Assembly: GCA_030632405.1 (NCBI GenBank)
Contig: DAOVUU010000198.1
Span: forward strand, 1 to 5,609
DNA length: 5,609 nucleotides
Direction: 5' to 3'
DNA from: Desulfobulbaceae bacterium
Lineage (GTDB): Bacteria; Desulfobacterota; Desulfobulbia; Desulfobulbales; Desulfocapsaceae
Shown here: positions 1 through 5,609 of the stretch, in pieces
Layout: each line of letters opens with the position of its first letter
How positions within the stretch are numbered: the stretch's first letter is position 1
Notes under the pieces: model-generated
What the model was told of the DNA's origin: nothing
Seen by the model: only the letters and a program-made list of their open reading frames with translations
The model's database searches: none
Made by a program: the position numbers and the translations under genes

Positions 1-914
1 CCAATGCTCCCGGCAAAGGGCAGACAGTTATCATCCTCCCTTTTGCTGACTATACTGGTGCAGATGCACTTGCCGGCGCCTACAGACGTAACCTCTCTGT
101 CACTGAGGCCATTACTGATAAATTAGTCGCAAACGGTTTTGGCATGGCTGTTCAGGAAGATGTGTTTGATTACCTTGTTGATAAAAAAATTATCGACATC
201 GTCTCCTACGAAGGAAAAAATAGTGAAAGTTTATCAGCTGAACTGGATAATGACTGGTCTGATAAAATGAAAAATCAGATACAGGGCTACATTCAGCTGC
301 AAAAAAATCATTCCGGTAGATCTATCAGTGGAAGCCCGGGTACCCACGCTCTTGACCAGAAGGCAATAGCAAAAATGGGTCGCCGATTCAATGCAGACTT
401 GATTGTCCGCGGAAGAATTCTTGAATACAAAACTCGACAAGAGGCAACATGGGCGCCGTGGAAAAAGGGGATTTTACCATTTATCAACGGTGGAACCAGC
501 AGAATTCTCAATGGATTTGCTAGCTCGGACGCCTATGATGCGAGAAATGAGGCCCTGACCGGAATGCTGATTGGCGGTATTATCGGTTACAATAACGCGA
601 CAGTACCCTGGGGTAGCGGTGAAACCTTCTGGGGTATGTCAGACGGAATGGCCAATACTGTTTTTTGGGCGGGTGCAGGTGCGGCCGCAGGATATGTGTC
701 ACATTCAAGCGGTAAAGTTGACCAGGCAGCAGTGCAAATGCGCGTCTGGGTTCAGGAAGCGGCAACCGGAAACGTTATATGGACAAACAGGGTAAGGGTT
801 TTAGTCTCTCCCGAAACCGTATTTGCAGATAAACAGTATGACACCCTTTTCAACAAGGCCATTGAAAAAGGGGTTGACTCTCTTGTTGATCACTTCGTCA
901 CTTACGGACTTTAG
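1..914 (+). CDS. CsgG-like envelope protein, C-terminal part (5' end outside window)
   Basis: The reading frame is open from base 3 to the TAG at 912-914, giving 303 visible residues; the true start and any lipoprotein signal lie upstream. The ATG at 144 is internal, because the preceding codons (VIILPFADYTG, then a helix ending LVANGF) are clearly coding. The pattern recalls the CsgG/TolB-N type of envelope protein: an N-terminal strand with the PF-D-TG motif, then ADLIVRGRILEY (about 393-428), then DQAAVQMRVWVQEAATGNV (about 720-776), and a last helix LFNKAIEKGVDSLVDHFV. CsgG has a comparable order (strand VEGSIIGY, then LDQIAVNLRVVNVSTGE, then a C-terminal helix). Between these blocks are two glycine/alanine-rich hydrophobic stretches, LTGMLIGGIIGY (555-590) and ANTVFWAGAGAAAGY (about 651-698), which may associate with the membrane. 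Outer-membrane or periplasmic location is inference. No curli-type genes are visible nearby. The gene ends in a strong terminator. Family assignment is moderate; the precise function is unknown. Confidence 0.6.
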   Translation, partial: NAPGKGQTVIILPFADYTGADALAGAYRRNLSVTEAITDKLVANGFGMAVQEDVFDYLVDKKIIDIVSYEGKNSESLSAELDNDWSDKMKNQIQGYIQLQKNHSGRSISGSPGTHALDQKAIAKMGRRFNADLIVRGRILEYKTRQEATWAPWKKGILPFINGGTSRILNGFASSDAYDARNEALTGMLIGGIIGYNNATVPWGSGETFWGMSDGMANTVFWAGAGAAAGYVSHSSGKVDQAAVQMRVWVQEAATGNVIWTNRVRVLVSPETVFADKQYDTLFNKAIEKGVDSLVDHFVTYGL

Positions 915-951
915 CCTGTTTAGCCTTTAGCCTAGTAAGATAATAGACAAG

Positions 952-990
952 AAAAAAGGGAGTAGCGGTATTTACCGCTGCTCCCTTTTT
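952..990. terminator. Bidirectional intrinsic terminator between the convergent CsgG-like gene and secB
   Basis: A 12-bp stem pairs 958-969 (GGGAGTAGCGGT) with 974-985 (ACCGCTGCTCCC), with a single U-G wobble and a four-base loop ATTT. It is flanked by six A on the left (952-957) and five T on the right (986-990, continuing T-rich). The hairpin therefore has a U tract when read from either strand. It lies 38 bp after the stop of the plus-strand gene and about 28 bp after the stop of secB, as expected for a shared terminator of convergent genes. Confidence 0.92.
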
Positions 991-1017
991 ATTTTCCCAT
1001 CATCTTCCCTGTTAAAA

Positions 1018-1488
1018 TCAATTCTCTGTCTCTTCCTTCTTTTTCTTGGCATTCTGAAAAAGTGCCATAAAATTAACAGGTTCCATAAGAAACGGTGCGA
1101 ATCCACCGTCGGTGGACACCTGGCTGACAATCTGCCTGGTGAAAGGAAAGAGGAGTGTCGGACAGTCGACTGCCAATATCATCTGGAGATGCTCTTCCGG
1201 AATATTTTTCAGCAGGAACACTCCGGCGTGCTCAACCTCAAGAATAAACATGACCTTATTGTCATCTTTTGTTGAGATCTTGGCTGTAATAAGAATAGCA
1301 ACTTCCCGATGATCATCGTCAATTTTCTTATTATTGAGTTTGAGATTGACTTCAACAGCAGGCTCCTGTTTTTGCGGCGTAATATATACCGCAGGAGCAT
1401 TTGGGTTCTCAAAAGATAAGTCCTTCGTATACATCTTCTGCATACGAAAAACAGGATGTTCCTTAGTTTCTTCTTTTTTTTCTACCAT
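1018..1488 (-). CDS. secB: Protein-export chaperone SecB
   Basis: SecB is a cytoplasmic homotetrameric chaperone that keeps preproteins unfolded and passes them to SecA at the Sec translocase. The 156-residue product matches the usual length and carries the family hallmarks in order: YTKDLSFENPNAP (residues 20-32), EVEHAGVF (84-91), the block from C109 (CPTLLFPFTRQIVSQVS), and EPVNF (136-140). The tail is charged (AKKKKEETEN). The start is supported by AGAGGA (1494-1499 on the minus strand) six bases before ATG, and the 14 to 19 residues before YTKD fit the family. The gene converges on the CsgG-like gene with a shared terminator. The uvrA stop lies 231 bp upstream across two hairpins, so secB probably has its own promoter, although I could not pick one with confidence. 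SecB is typical of diderm proteobacteria, which supports the host assignment. Confidence 0.96.
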   Translation of the reverse strand: MVEKKEETKEHPVFRMQKMYTKDLSFENPNAPAVYITPQKQEPAVEVNLKLNNKKIDDDHREVAILITAKISTKDDNKVMFILEVEHAGVFLLKNIPEEHLQMILAVDCPTLLFPFTRQIVSQVSTDGGFAPFLMEPVNFMALFQNAKKKKEETEN

Positions 1489-1570
1489 TTTATTCCTCTA
1501 AAATTTGGATGAATACAGACTACTTTGAATAACTATCTTTTCCGCTCAAAATCTAAGGGTATTGCTGTTT

Positions 1571-1660
1571 TTACCACAGAGTACCCAGAGAACACAGAGA
1601 AAAGATTATCATTTCCCTGCTCTGCTTTCTCTGGGTACTCTATGGTTTAGTTTTTTCTGT
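1571..1660 (+). repeat. CACAGAG-type dispersed hairpin repeat, copy 1
   Basis: The left arm 1573-1592 (ACCACAGAGTACCCAGAGAA) pairs with 1627-1646 over 20 bp with one mismatch. A further 5-bp pairing joins CAGAG (1595-1599) to CTCTG (1620-1624) after a small internal loop. A T-rich tail follows (1647-1660). The first 35 bases differ at only one position from the second copy at 5095. Repeats of this ACCACAGAG...CACAGAG kind are, from memory, scattered between genes in many environmental bacterial genomes; their function is not established. Here it lies about 83 bp upstream of the secB start codon. On the plus strand the hairpin plus T-rich tail resembles an intrinsic terminator; on the minus strand no U tract follows it. 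Confidence 0.85.
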
Positions 1661-1662
1661 TT

Positions 1663-1697
1663 TGGATTCCTCAGGTATGCGATAGAGTCCGAATCCA
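1663..1697 (-). other. Small hairpin just downstream of the uvrA stop codon
   Basis: TGGATTC (1663-1669) pairs with GAATCCA (1691-1697), and CTC (1670-1672) pairs with GAG (1685-1687) across a three-base bulge. The hairpin begins 22 bases after the uvrA stop. On the minus strand it is followed by an A-rich, not T-rich, stretch, so it is not a standard intrinsic terminator. It could stabilise the uvrA 3' end or be a chance structure. Confidence 0.3.
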
Positions 1698-1719
1698 TAT
1701 TGAACTGAATGGCAGAATT

Positions 1720-4563
1720 TCAAGAGTGAGCGCCCAGCACCTTCTGAAGGTATCTGCCGGTATAAGAATCCTTGTCCCTGGCAATTTTTTCCGGAGTCCC
1801 GCTTGCAACTATCCGCCCTCCTCCGTCGCCTCCTTCCGGACCTATATCGATGACCCAGTCAGCTGTCTTTACAACATCAAGATTGTGTTCTATAACCACA
1901 ACACTATTTCCTTCATTCACCAGACGGTTAAGAACAGCCAGCAGATACTGGATATCAGCCGGATGCAGGCCCGTTGTCGGTTCATCAAGAATATACAGGG
2001 TTTTGCCATTACTCCTGCCCGATAGTTCACGGGCAAGTTTTACCCGCTGGGCTTCACCTCCTGATAATGTGACAGAAGACTGACCAAGGGAGATATATGA
2101 GAGTCCAACATCAAAAAGTGTCTGCAGTCTGTTTTTTATCGGCGGCACATTCTGAAAAAAATCCAGTGCCTCCTCTACAGTCATCGCCAGAACCTCATGT
2201 ATATTCTTATCACGGTACTTTATCTGCAGAGTCTCCCCATTATACCGTTTTCCCTTACAACTTTCACATTCGACATAAATATCGGGTAAAAAGTGCATGG
2301 CAATCTTATTTACACCCTCACCGTCACATGCCTCACATCTACCACCTTTAATATTAAAAGAGAATCTTCCAAGTTTATACCCTCTCGATCGTGATTCGGG
2401 CAGACGGGAAAACAGATCTCGGATTGGTGTGAACACACCAGTGTACGTTGCCGGATTGGACCTGGGGGTTCTTCCTATGGGACTCTGATCAATGTCGATA
2501 ATTTTTTCTATTAACTCCAGGCCCGAGAGGGTGGTTCCGTCCTGGGAAAAAGTTGATTTTCTGTTGCTCAAACCCGCCTTTGCAAACCTGAACAGGGTCT
2601 CAATGATCAGAGAACTTTTTCCCGAACCTGAAACTCCGGTAACACAGGTCATCACACCAAGAGGGAAATTAGCAGATATCTCTTTTAAATTGTTAACATT
2701 ACAATTTGTTACCTGAAGAACTTTTTTCCTGCCTGTGTAGACTCTCCTTCTTTTGATGGGAATCTCAATCTCTTTTTTACCGGACAGATACGCCCCGGTA
2801 ACTGATTTTTCACTTGCCAGCAAATCTTTTACCCCTCCGCAAAAAACGACCTCTCCCCCATGAACGCCAGCCCCCAAGCCCATATCCAGTACATGGTCTG
2901 CTGCAAGAATGGTATCTGTATCATGTTCTACAACAATCACACTGTTACCTAGATCCCGTAGCTCCAGAAGGGTGTTGATAAGCTTCTGATTATCCCTCTG
3001 ATGCAGGCCGATGCTCGGTTCATCGAGAATATACAGTACACCGGCCAGGCGCGATCCTATCTGTGAAGCAAGGCGAATTCTCTGTGCCTCTCCACCTGAC
3101 AGAGTACCTGAACGCCTTTCAAGAGAGAGGTAGCCAAGACCCACATCTTCTAAGAATGAGAGTCTGTCAACAATCTCCTTCATGATCGGTTCGCCAATCT
3201 TTCTCTCTCTCACACTCAACGGCAAAAGCGGAATTTTCACCAGCAGCTTGTCGATGGACAGTCTTGTTAACTCATAAATCGACCACTCTCCCACCCTCAC
3301 ACCTAACGATTCCGGTTTGAGTCGTGCCCCTGAGCAACTGGGACAGGTCTGTTCATTCATATATTTACTCAACTCTTCCCGAATCATGCTCGATTGTGTC
3401 TCATGAAAACGCCGATTCAGCTGTGGAATGATACCTTCAAAGCTTTTAACAGACGACATGATTCGACGACCCTTCTGATAATGAAAATGAATTTCTTCAG
3501 AACCGGATCCATACAGAAAAACCCGCTGCACCTTGTGGGGCAACTCTTGAAACGGGGTATAAAGAGAGACACCAAAGTGTTTTGCAACACCACTGAGCAT
3601 CTGCCCAGTATAGGAAGCCTCACCCCGCCATCCCCAGGGGGCAAAAGCCCCTTCAGAAATGGATTTACCAGGATCAGGGACTATCAGAGTCGCATCAAAA
3701 ACCTGATTCACACCAAGGCCGCTGCACTCACAGCAGGCACCCTGGGGATTATTAAATGAGAAAAGCTGTGTACTCATTGGCGGAACAGAAATGGAGCAGC
3801 GGTGACAGGCTGCAAGCTCACTGAACAGCCTTTCTGAGTTATCTTCAGGAAAGAGAACCAGAAGAAATCCTTCCGTCAGTTTCACCGCTGTAGTTACAGA
3901 ATCAGCCAGCCGCCTCCTCGCATTTTTCTTTATCACCAGCCGATCAACGACAACCTCAATGGAATGTTTACGGTTCTTTTCCAGAGATATCTCATCATCA
4001 GCATGTAGAATATCCCCGTTGATCCGTACCCGAACAAACCCCTCCTTGCGAACCCTTGCCAGCAGCTGTTCATGCCTGCCCTTTCTCGCTGTAATAAGGG
4101 GCGCAAGAAGAATTATTTTCGTTCCTTCAGACAGATCCATAAGCGCATCCACCATATTTTCAATGGACTGGGCCTGAATTTCACTTCCGCATATATGACA
4201 GTGGGGATGCCCGCACCGGGCAAAGAGCAACCGGAGATGATCATATATCTCAGTCACTGTCCCGACGGTGGAACGGGGGTTTTTGCTCGTTGTCTTCTGC
4301 TCGATGGAGACAGCGGGTGAAAGTCCTTCCAGGGCATCCACATCGGGTTTATCCATCTGGCCCAGGAATTGCCGGGCATAGGTTGACAGTGACTCGACAT
4401 AGCGCCTCTGCCCTTCTGCATAAAGCGTATCAAAGGCTAATGTGGATTTTCCTGAACCGGAAAGACCTGTAAATACCACGAGTTGATTACGCGGTAAATC
4501 CACATCAATATTTTTTAGATTATGCATCCGTGCACCACGAATGCTCAATGTTTTGGGTTCCAT
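1720..4563 (-). CDS. uvrA: Excinuclease ABC subunit A (UvrA)
   Basis: UvrA is the cytoplasmic damage-recognition ATPase of nucleotide excision repair. It dimerises, loads UvrB onto lesions and is then released. The 947-residue product is full length and has both ABC modules intact. Module one: Walker A GLSGSGKS (33-40), signature LSGGEAQR (488-495), Walker B YILDEP (511-516). Module two: GVSGSGKS (643-650), LSGGEAQR (833-840), YILDEP (857-862). Zinc sites are complete: C253/C256 with C277/C280, C407/C410, and the DNA-contacting finger C743/C746 with C766/C769. The conserved block IDQSPIGRTPRSNPATYTG is at 690-709 and the C-terminal glycine-rich stretch GGDGGG at 911-916. The start is fixed by homology of the first residues (IRGARMHNLKNID) and by an in-frame TAG two codons before the ATG. 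The ribosome-binding site is poor. The gene lies 50 bp behind the yccU-like gene on the same strand. I saw no SOS box I could trust. Confidence 0.99.
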   Translation of the reverse strand: MEPKTLSIRGARMHNLKNIDVDLPRNQLVVFTGLSGSGKSTLAFDTLYAEGQRRYVESLSTYARQFLGQMDKPDVDALEGLSPAVSIEQKTTSKNPRSTVGTVTEIYDHLRLLFARCGHPHCHICGSEIQAQSIENMVDALMDLSEGTKIILLAPLITARKGRHEQLLARVRKEGFVRVRINGDILHADDEISLEKNRKHSIEVVVDRLVIKKNARRRLADSVTTAVKLTEGFLLVLFPEDNSERLFSELAACHRCSISVPPMSTQLFSFNNPQGACCECSGLGVNQVFDATLIVPDPGKSISEGAFAPWGWRGEASYTGQMLSGVAKHFGVSLYTPFQELPHKVQRVFLYGSGSEEIHFHYQKGRRIMSSVKSFEGIIPQLNRRFHETQSSMIREELSKYMNEQTCPSCSGARLKPESLGVRVGEWSIYELTRLSIDKLLVKIPLLPLSVRERKIGEPIMKEIVDRLSFLEDVGLGYLSLERRSGTLSGGEAQRIRLASQIGSRLAGVLYILDEPSIGLHQRDNQKLINTLLELRDLGNSVIVVEHDTDTILAADHVLDMGLGAGVHGGEVVFCGGVKDLLASEKSVTGAYLSGKKEIEIPIKRRRVYTGRKKVLQVTNCNVNNLKEISANFPLGVMTCVTGVSGSGKSSLIIETLFRFAKAGLSNRKSTFSQDGTTLSGLELIEKIIDIDQSPIGRTPRSNPATYTGVFTPIRDLFSRLPESRSRGYKLGRFSFNIKGGRCEACDGEGVNKIAMHFLPDIYVECESCKGKRYNGETLQIKYRDKNIHEVLAMTVEEALDFFQNVPPIKNRLQTLFDVGLSYISLGQSSVTLSGGEAQRVKLARELSGRSNGKTLYILDEPTTGLHPADIQYLLAVLNRLVNEGNSVVVIEHNLDVVKTADWVIDIGPEGGDGGGRIVASGTPEKIARDKDSYTGRYLQKVLGAHS

Positions 4564-4569
4564 ATCCTA
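4564..4569 (-). promoter_or_regulatory. Weak, unusually close ribosome-binding site of uvrA
   Basis: On the minus strand the only purine-rich stretch before the uvrA ATG is TAGGA, separated from the ATG by a single T. Usual spacing is about five to nine bases. The TAG of this motif is also an in-frame stop, so the start cannot move upstream. The next ATG (codon 13) lies inside the conserved N terminus and also lacks a good site. Translation of uvrA may be inefficient or may rely on other features. Confidence 0.45.
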
Positions 4570-4582
4570 TGATCAGGCAGAA

Positions 4583-4602
4583 AAACAACCGGGAAGTTGT
4601 TT
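4583..4602 (-). terminator. Possible weak terminator or attenuator between the yccU-like gene and uvrA
   Basis: Read on the minus strand, AAACAAC pairs with GTTGTTT around a TTCCCG loop, and the 3' arm runs into further T residues before CTGCC. The structure lies in the 50-bp gap between the two genes. The stem is only about seven AT-rich pairs, so it would be weak. It might partly end transcripts from the upstream gene, or be fortuitous. Confidence 0.3.
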
Positions 4603-4613
4603 CAAGTTTATTT

Positions 4614-5036
4614 TTAAAGGTGCAGGCTGCTGTGATCTATTTTTATGCATCGATCCATAACCACAAAAATCCCTTTATTCCTCGCAAGTTCCGCAGCACT
4701 CTCATTGCTGATACCCTGCTGCATCCAGACGGCCTGAGTTCCTATGGTGACAGCATCTTCAACAATGGGCTGTACATCTTCAGATTTTCGAAAGATATTA
4801 ACTACATCAATCTTATGAGGAACCGATAGTAGATCGGGATAGCAAACCTCTCCAAGTATCTCCTTCTGGCCGGGATTAACGGGATAGATGGTATAGCCGG
4901 CATCTATAAGATACCTTGCCACCATATTACTCGGTCGGTTCTCTTTAGGAGACAAACCGACAACTGCAATAGAGGTAACTTTTTTGAGTAATTTCCTAAT
5001 GATGGAAAGATCCGGTAAAGAATCAGTTATCTGCAT
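4614..5036 (-). CDS. yccU: CoA-binding domain protein, YccU family
   Basis: This 140-residue protein is a single Rossmann-like CoA-binding domain (CoA_binding_2 family), like E. coli YccU, and close to the normal length. Visible family motifs are AVVGLSPKENRPS (24-36, the nucleotide-binding turn), YPVNPG (51-56), VVNIFRKSE (78-86), VWMQQGI (103-109) and VVMDRC (125-130). These proteins resemble the CoA-binding part of succinyl-CoA synthetase and acyl-CoA synthetases but lack the catalytic parts; the physiological role is unclear and no enzymatic activity is assigned. The protein is predicted cytoplasmic: no signal peptide or membrane segment is seen. The start at 5034-5036 is supported by AAGGGG (about 5043-5048, minus strand) six bases upstream. 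The gene precedes uvrA by 50 bp on the same strand and may be co-transcribed, unless the weak hairpin in the gap interferes. Divergent to it is glyQ. Confidence 0.9.
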   Translation of the reverse strand: MQITDSLPDLSIIRKLLKKVTSIAVVGLSPKENRPSNMVARYLIDAGYTIYPVNPGQKEILGEVCYPDLLSVPHKIDVVNIFRKSEDVQPIVEDAVTIGTQAVWMQQGISNESAAELARNKGIFVVMDRCIKIDHSSLHL

Positions 5037-5094
5037 ATAATACCCCTTTAATAACTAAGGTGGGTTTTGCCCGCAACCGAAAAAACAGATTCTC

Positions 5095-5180
5095 TTACCA
5101 CAGAGTACACAGAGAACACAGAGAAAAGAAAATCTTTTCTCCCCTCTGTGGGCTCTGTGGTTCAAATTTTTCTTGTTTTT
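5095..5180 (+). repeat. CACAGAG-type dispersed hairpin repeat, copy 2
   Basis: The left arm 5097-5114 (ACCACAGAGTACACAGAG) pairs with 5144-5161 over 18 bp with two mismatches. At the tip, GAGAAAAGA (5121-5129) pairs perfectly with TCTTTTCTC (5133-5141) around an AAA loop. A T-rich tail follows (5162-5180 and beyond). The leading 35 bases match copy 1 at 1571 with one difference, in the same orientation. It lies about 59 bp upstream of the yccU-like start codon. The conserved left part and differing centre indicate a family of repeats rather than a recent duplication. On the plus strand it could act as a terminator. Confidence 0.87.
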
Positions 5181-5247
5181 TTATGGCAGGAGTTATGGAG
5201 TAGGGTACTAAAATAATTGCGCCCATCCTGCAGCCTGTTCACCTGGA

Positions 5248-5278
5248 TTGCAGGTATCACACTTCAAGCGAATATAAT
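5248..5278 (+). promoter_or_regulatory. Candidate sigma70-type promoter for glyQ
   Basis: A perfect -10 hexamer TATAAT lies at 5273-5278. A partial -35 match TTGCAG lies at 5248-5253 (four of six), with a 19-base spacer, longer than the optimal 17. Transcription would start near 5285, giving a leader of about 200 bases that contains the inverted-repeat element at 5315-5440. A nearby short hairpin (CCTGCA 5227-5232 with TGCAGG 5249-5254) overlaps the -35. This is prediction from consensus only; another promoter inside or after the element cannot be excluded. Confidence 0.45.
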
Positions 5279-5314
5279 GTGGAGCCCATAGACAAAAGTC
5301 AAGATAGTAAGTAT

Positions 5315-5440
5315 GATGGCGTCGTAAAAACTCTCCATCTGCTTCGTCATTGCAAATTGAATGTCATTACGACGTGCCTACGTACGCCTCATTCCATTAA
5401 ATTTGCATTCCTCGCATATGAAGTTTTTTACTTAGCCATC
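5315..5440 (+). repeat. 126-bp imperfect inverted-repeat element (MITE-like or dispersed repeat)
   Basis: The ends are inverted copies: GATGGCGTCGTAAAAACT at 5315-5332, and GATGGCTAAGTAAAAAACT when 5422-5440 is read on the other strand. Further in, 5351-5367 (TGCAAATTGAATGTCAT) pairs imperfectly with 5391-5407 (14 of 17). The centre holds the palindrome TACGTA. The whole unit could fold into one long imperfect hairpin. I see no transposase and no clear target-site duplication. Similar sequences ending in GATGGC...GTAAAAA are, from memory, repeated between genes in deltaproteobacterial genomes. A short open frame across it is not a credible gene. It lies 44 bp before the glyQ start codon. Confidence 0.75.
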
Positions 5441-5473
5441 CAAAAGTTTACGAAATACAGTTATTAAAACAGT

Positions 5474-5478
5474 GAGGA
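5474..5478 (+). promoter_or_regulatory. Ribosome-binding site of glyQ
   Basis: GAGGA lies six bases before the ATG at 5485, a near-ideal site. The in-frame TGA at 5473-5475 overlaps it, so translation cannot begin further upstream, and this ATG is fixed as the glyQ start. Confidence 0.85.
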
Positions 5479-5484
5479 AATTCG

Positions 5485-5609
5485 ATGAATTTTCAAAATA
5501 TTATTTTTGAACTCGGTGCATACTGGGCAGAACATGGCTGTATCGTCCAGCAACCCTATGATATGGAAGTCGGAGCAGGCACCTTTCACCCCGCAACCCT
5601 GCTCCGTGC
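5485..5609 (+). CDS. glyQ: Glycyl-tRNA synthetase alpha subunit, N-terminal fragment (3' end outside window)
   Basis: GlyQ is the alpha subunit of the bacterial alpha2-beta2 glycyl-tRNA synthetase, a cytoplasmic class II enzyme that charges tRNA-Gly with glycine. The alpha subunit carries the catalytic core. Only 41 codons are visible, but they contain the family signature: a starting helix, [20 protein letters not shown], and then TFHPATLLR (E. coli has [20 protein letters not shown], then TSHPMTCLR). The beginning is a few residues shorter than in E. coli, which is common. The start is supported by GAGGA six bases upstream and by an in-frame stop overlapping that site. The gene runs divergently from the yccU-like gene. 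The beta-subunit gene glyS usually follows but is not visible. No T-box leader motif was seen. Confidence 0.95.
   Translation, partial: MNFQNIIFELGAYWAEHGCIVQQPYDMEVGAGTFHPATLLR

Noticed and set aside
144..146. ATG at 144 as the start of the first gene
   Set aside because: The same frame is open back to base 3 and encodes a plausible conserved strand-helix unit, so this ATG is internal and the gene begins before the window.
1571..1660. CRISPR array based on the repeated CACAGAG motif
   Set aside because: There are only two copies 3.5 kb apart, each a single long hairpin, with no regularly spaced repeats or cas genes.
3394..3759. 121-codon plus-strand open frame inside uvrA
   Set aside because: It is antisense to the highly conserved UvrA coding sequence, has no family resemblance and lacks a start signal; it is a shadow of uvrA.
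5041..5080. Candidate minus-strand promoter (TTGCGG, 17 bases, TATTAA) for the yccU-like gene
   Set aside because: The match is weak and the implied transcript would begin within the ribosome-binding site, leaving almost no leader.
5279..5467. 62-codon open frame across the inverted-repeat element before glyQ
   Set aside because: It coincides with the 126-bp inverted element, has no convincing ribosome-binding site, resembles no known protein and overlaps the probable glyQ leader.
5279..5484. Possible T-box riboswitch in front of glyQ
   Set aside because: T-box leaders are mainly a Firmicutes feature. The conserved T-box sequence and a terminator/antiterminator pair are not visible here; the hairpin present is explained by the inverted-repeat element.

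Overview
The window carries ordinary chromosomal housekeeping genes from a Gram-negative bacterium, separated by non-coding regions that contain dispersed hairpin repeats. A SecB export chaperone, the separate alpha subunit of a two-subunit glycyl-tRNA synthetase and a CsgG-like envelope protein indicate a diderm proteobacterium-like host. Moderate base composition and the two repeat types (a CACAGAG hairpin and an inverted element ending in GATGGC...GTAAAAA) recall sulfate-reducing or related Desulfobacterota (former Deltaproteobacteria). The taxonomic assignment is inference from memory of such genomes.

Layout. Positions 1-914 (+) hold the C-terminal part of a CsgG-like envelope protein whose start lies before the window. 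A bidirectional intrinsic terminator at about 952-990 separates it from the convergent gene secB (1018-1488, -). A 231-bp gap follows, with a CACAGAG hairpin repeat and a small hairpin just past the end of uvrA. Next come uvrA (1720-4563, -), complete, and a CoA-binding YccU-family gene (4614-5036, -) 50 bp upstream of it. The 448-bp divergent intergenic region (5037-5484) contains a second CACAGAG hairpin, a candidate sigma70-type promoter and a 126-bp imperfect inverted-repeat element. The window ends in the first 41 codons of glyQ (5485 onwards, +).

How the genes relate. On the minus strand the order is yccU-like, uvrA, secB. The first two could share a transcript. secB lies further away behind two hairpins and is probably a separate unit. 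The genes have unrelated jobs: nucleotide excision repair (UvrA), protein export (SecB), glycine-tRNA charging (GlyQ), and a small CoA-binding protein of unclear role. Their adjacency does not suggest a dedicated pathway.

I found no convincing undescribed multi-gene system. The parts worth a second look are non-coding: two similarly oriented CACAGAG hairpins, each upstream of a minus-strand gene and each with a T-rich tail, and the inverted element lying between the candidate promoter and the start codon of glyQ. The CsgG-like protein, with its glycine/alanine-rich middle, is the only protein of uncertain function that stands out.
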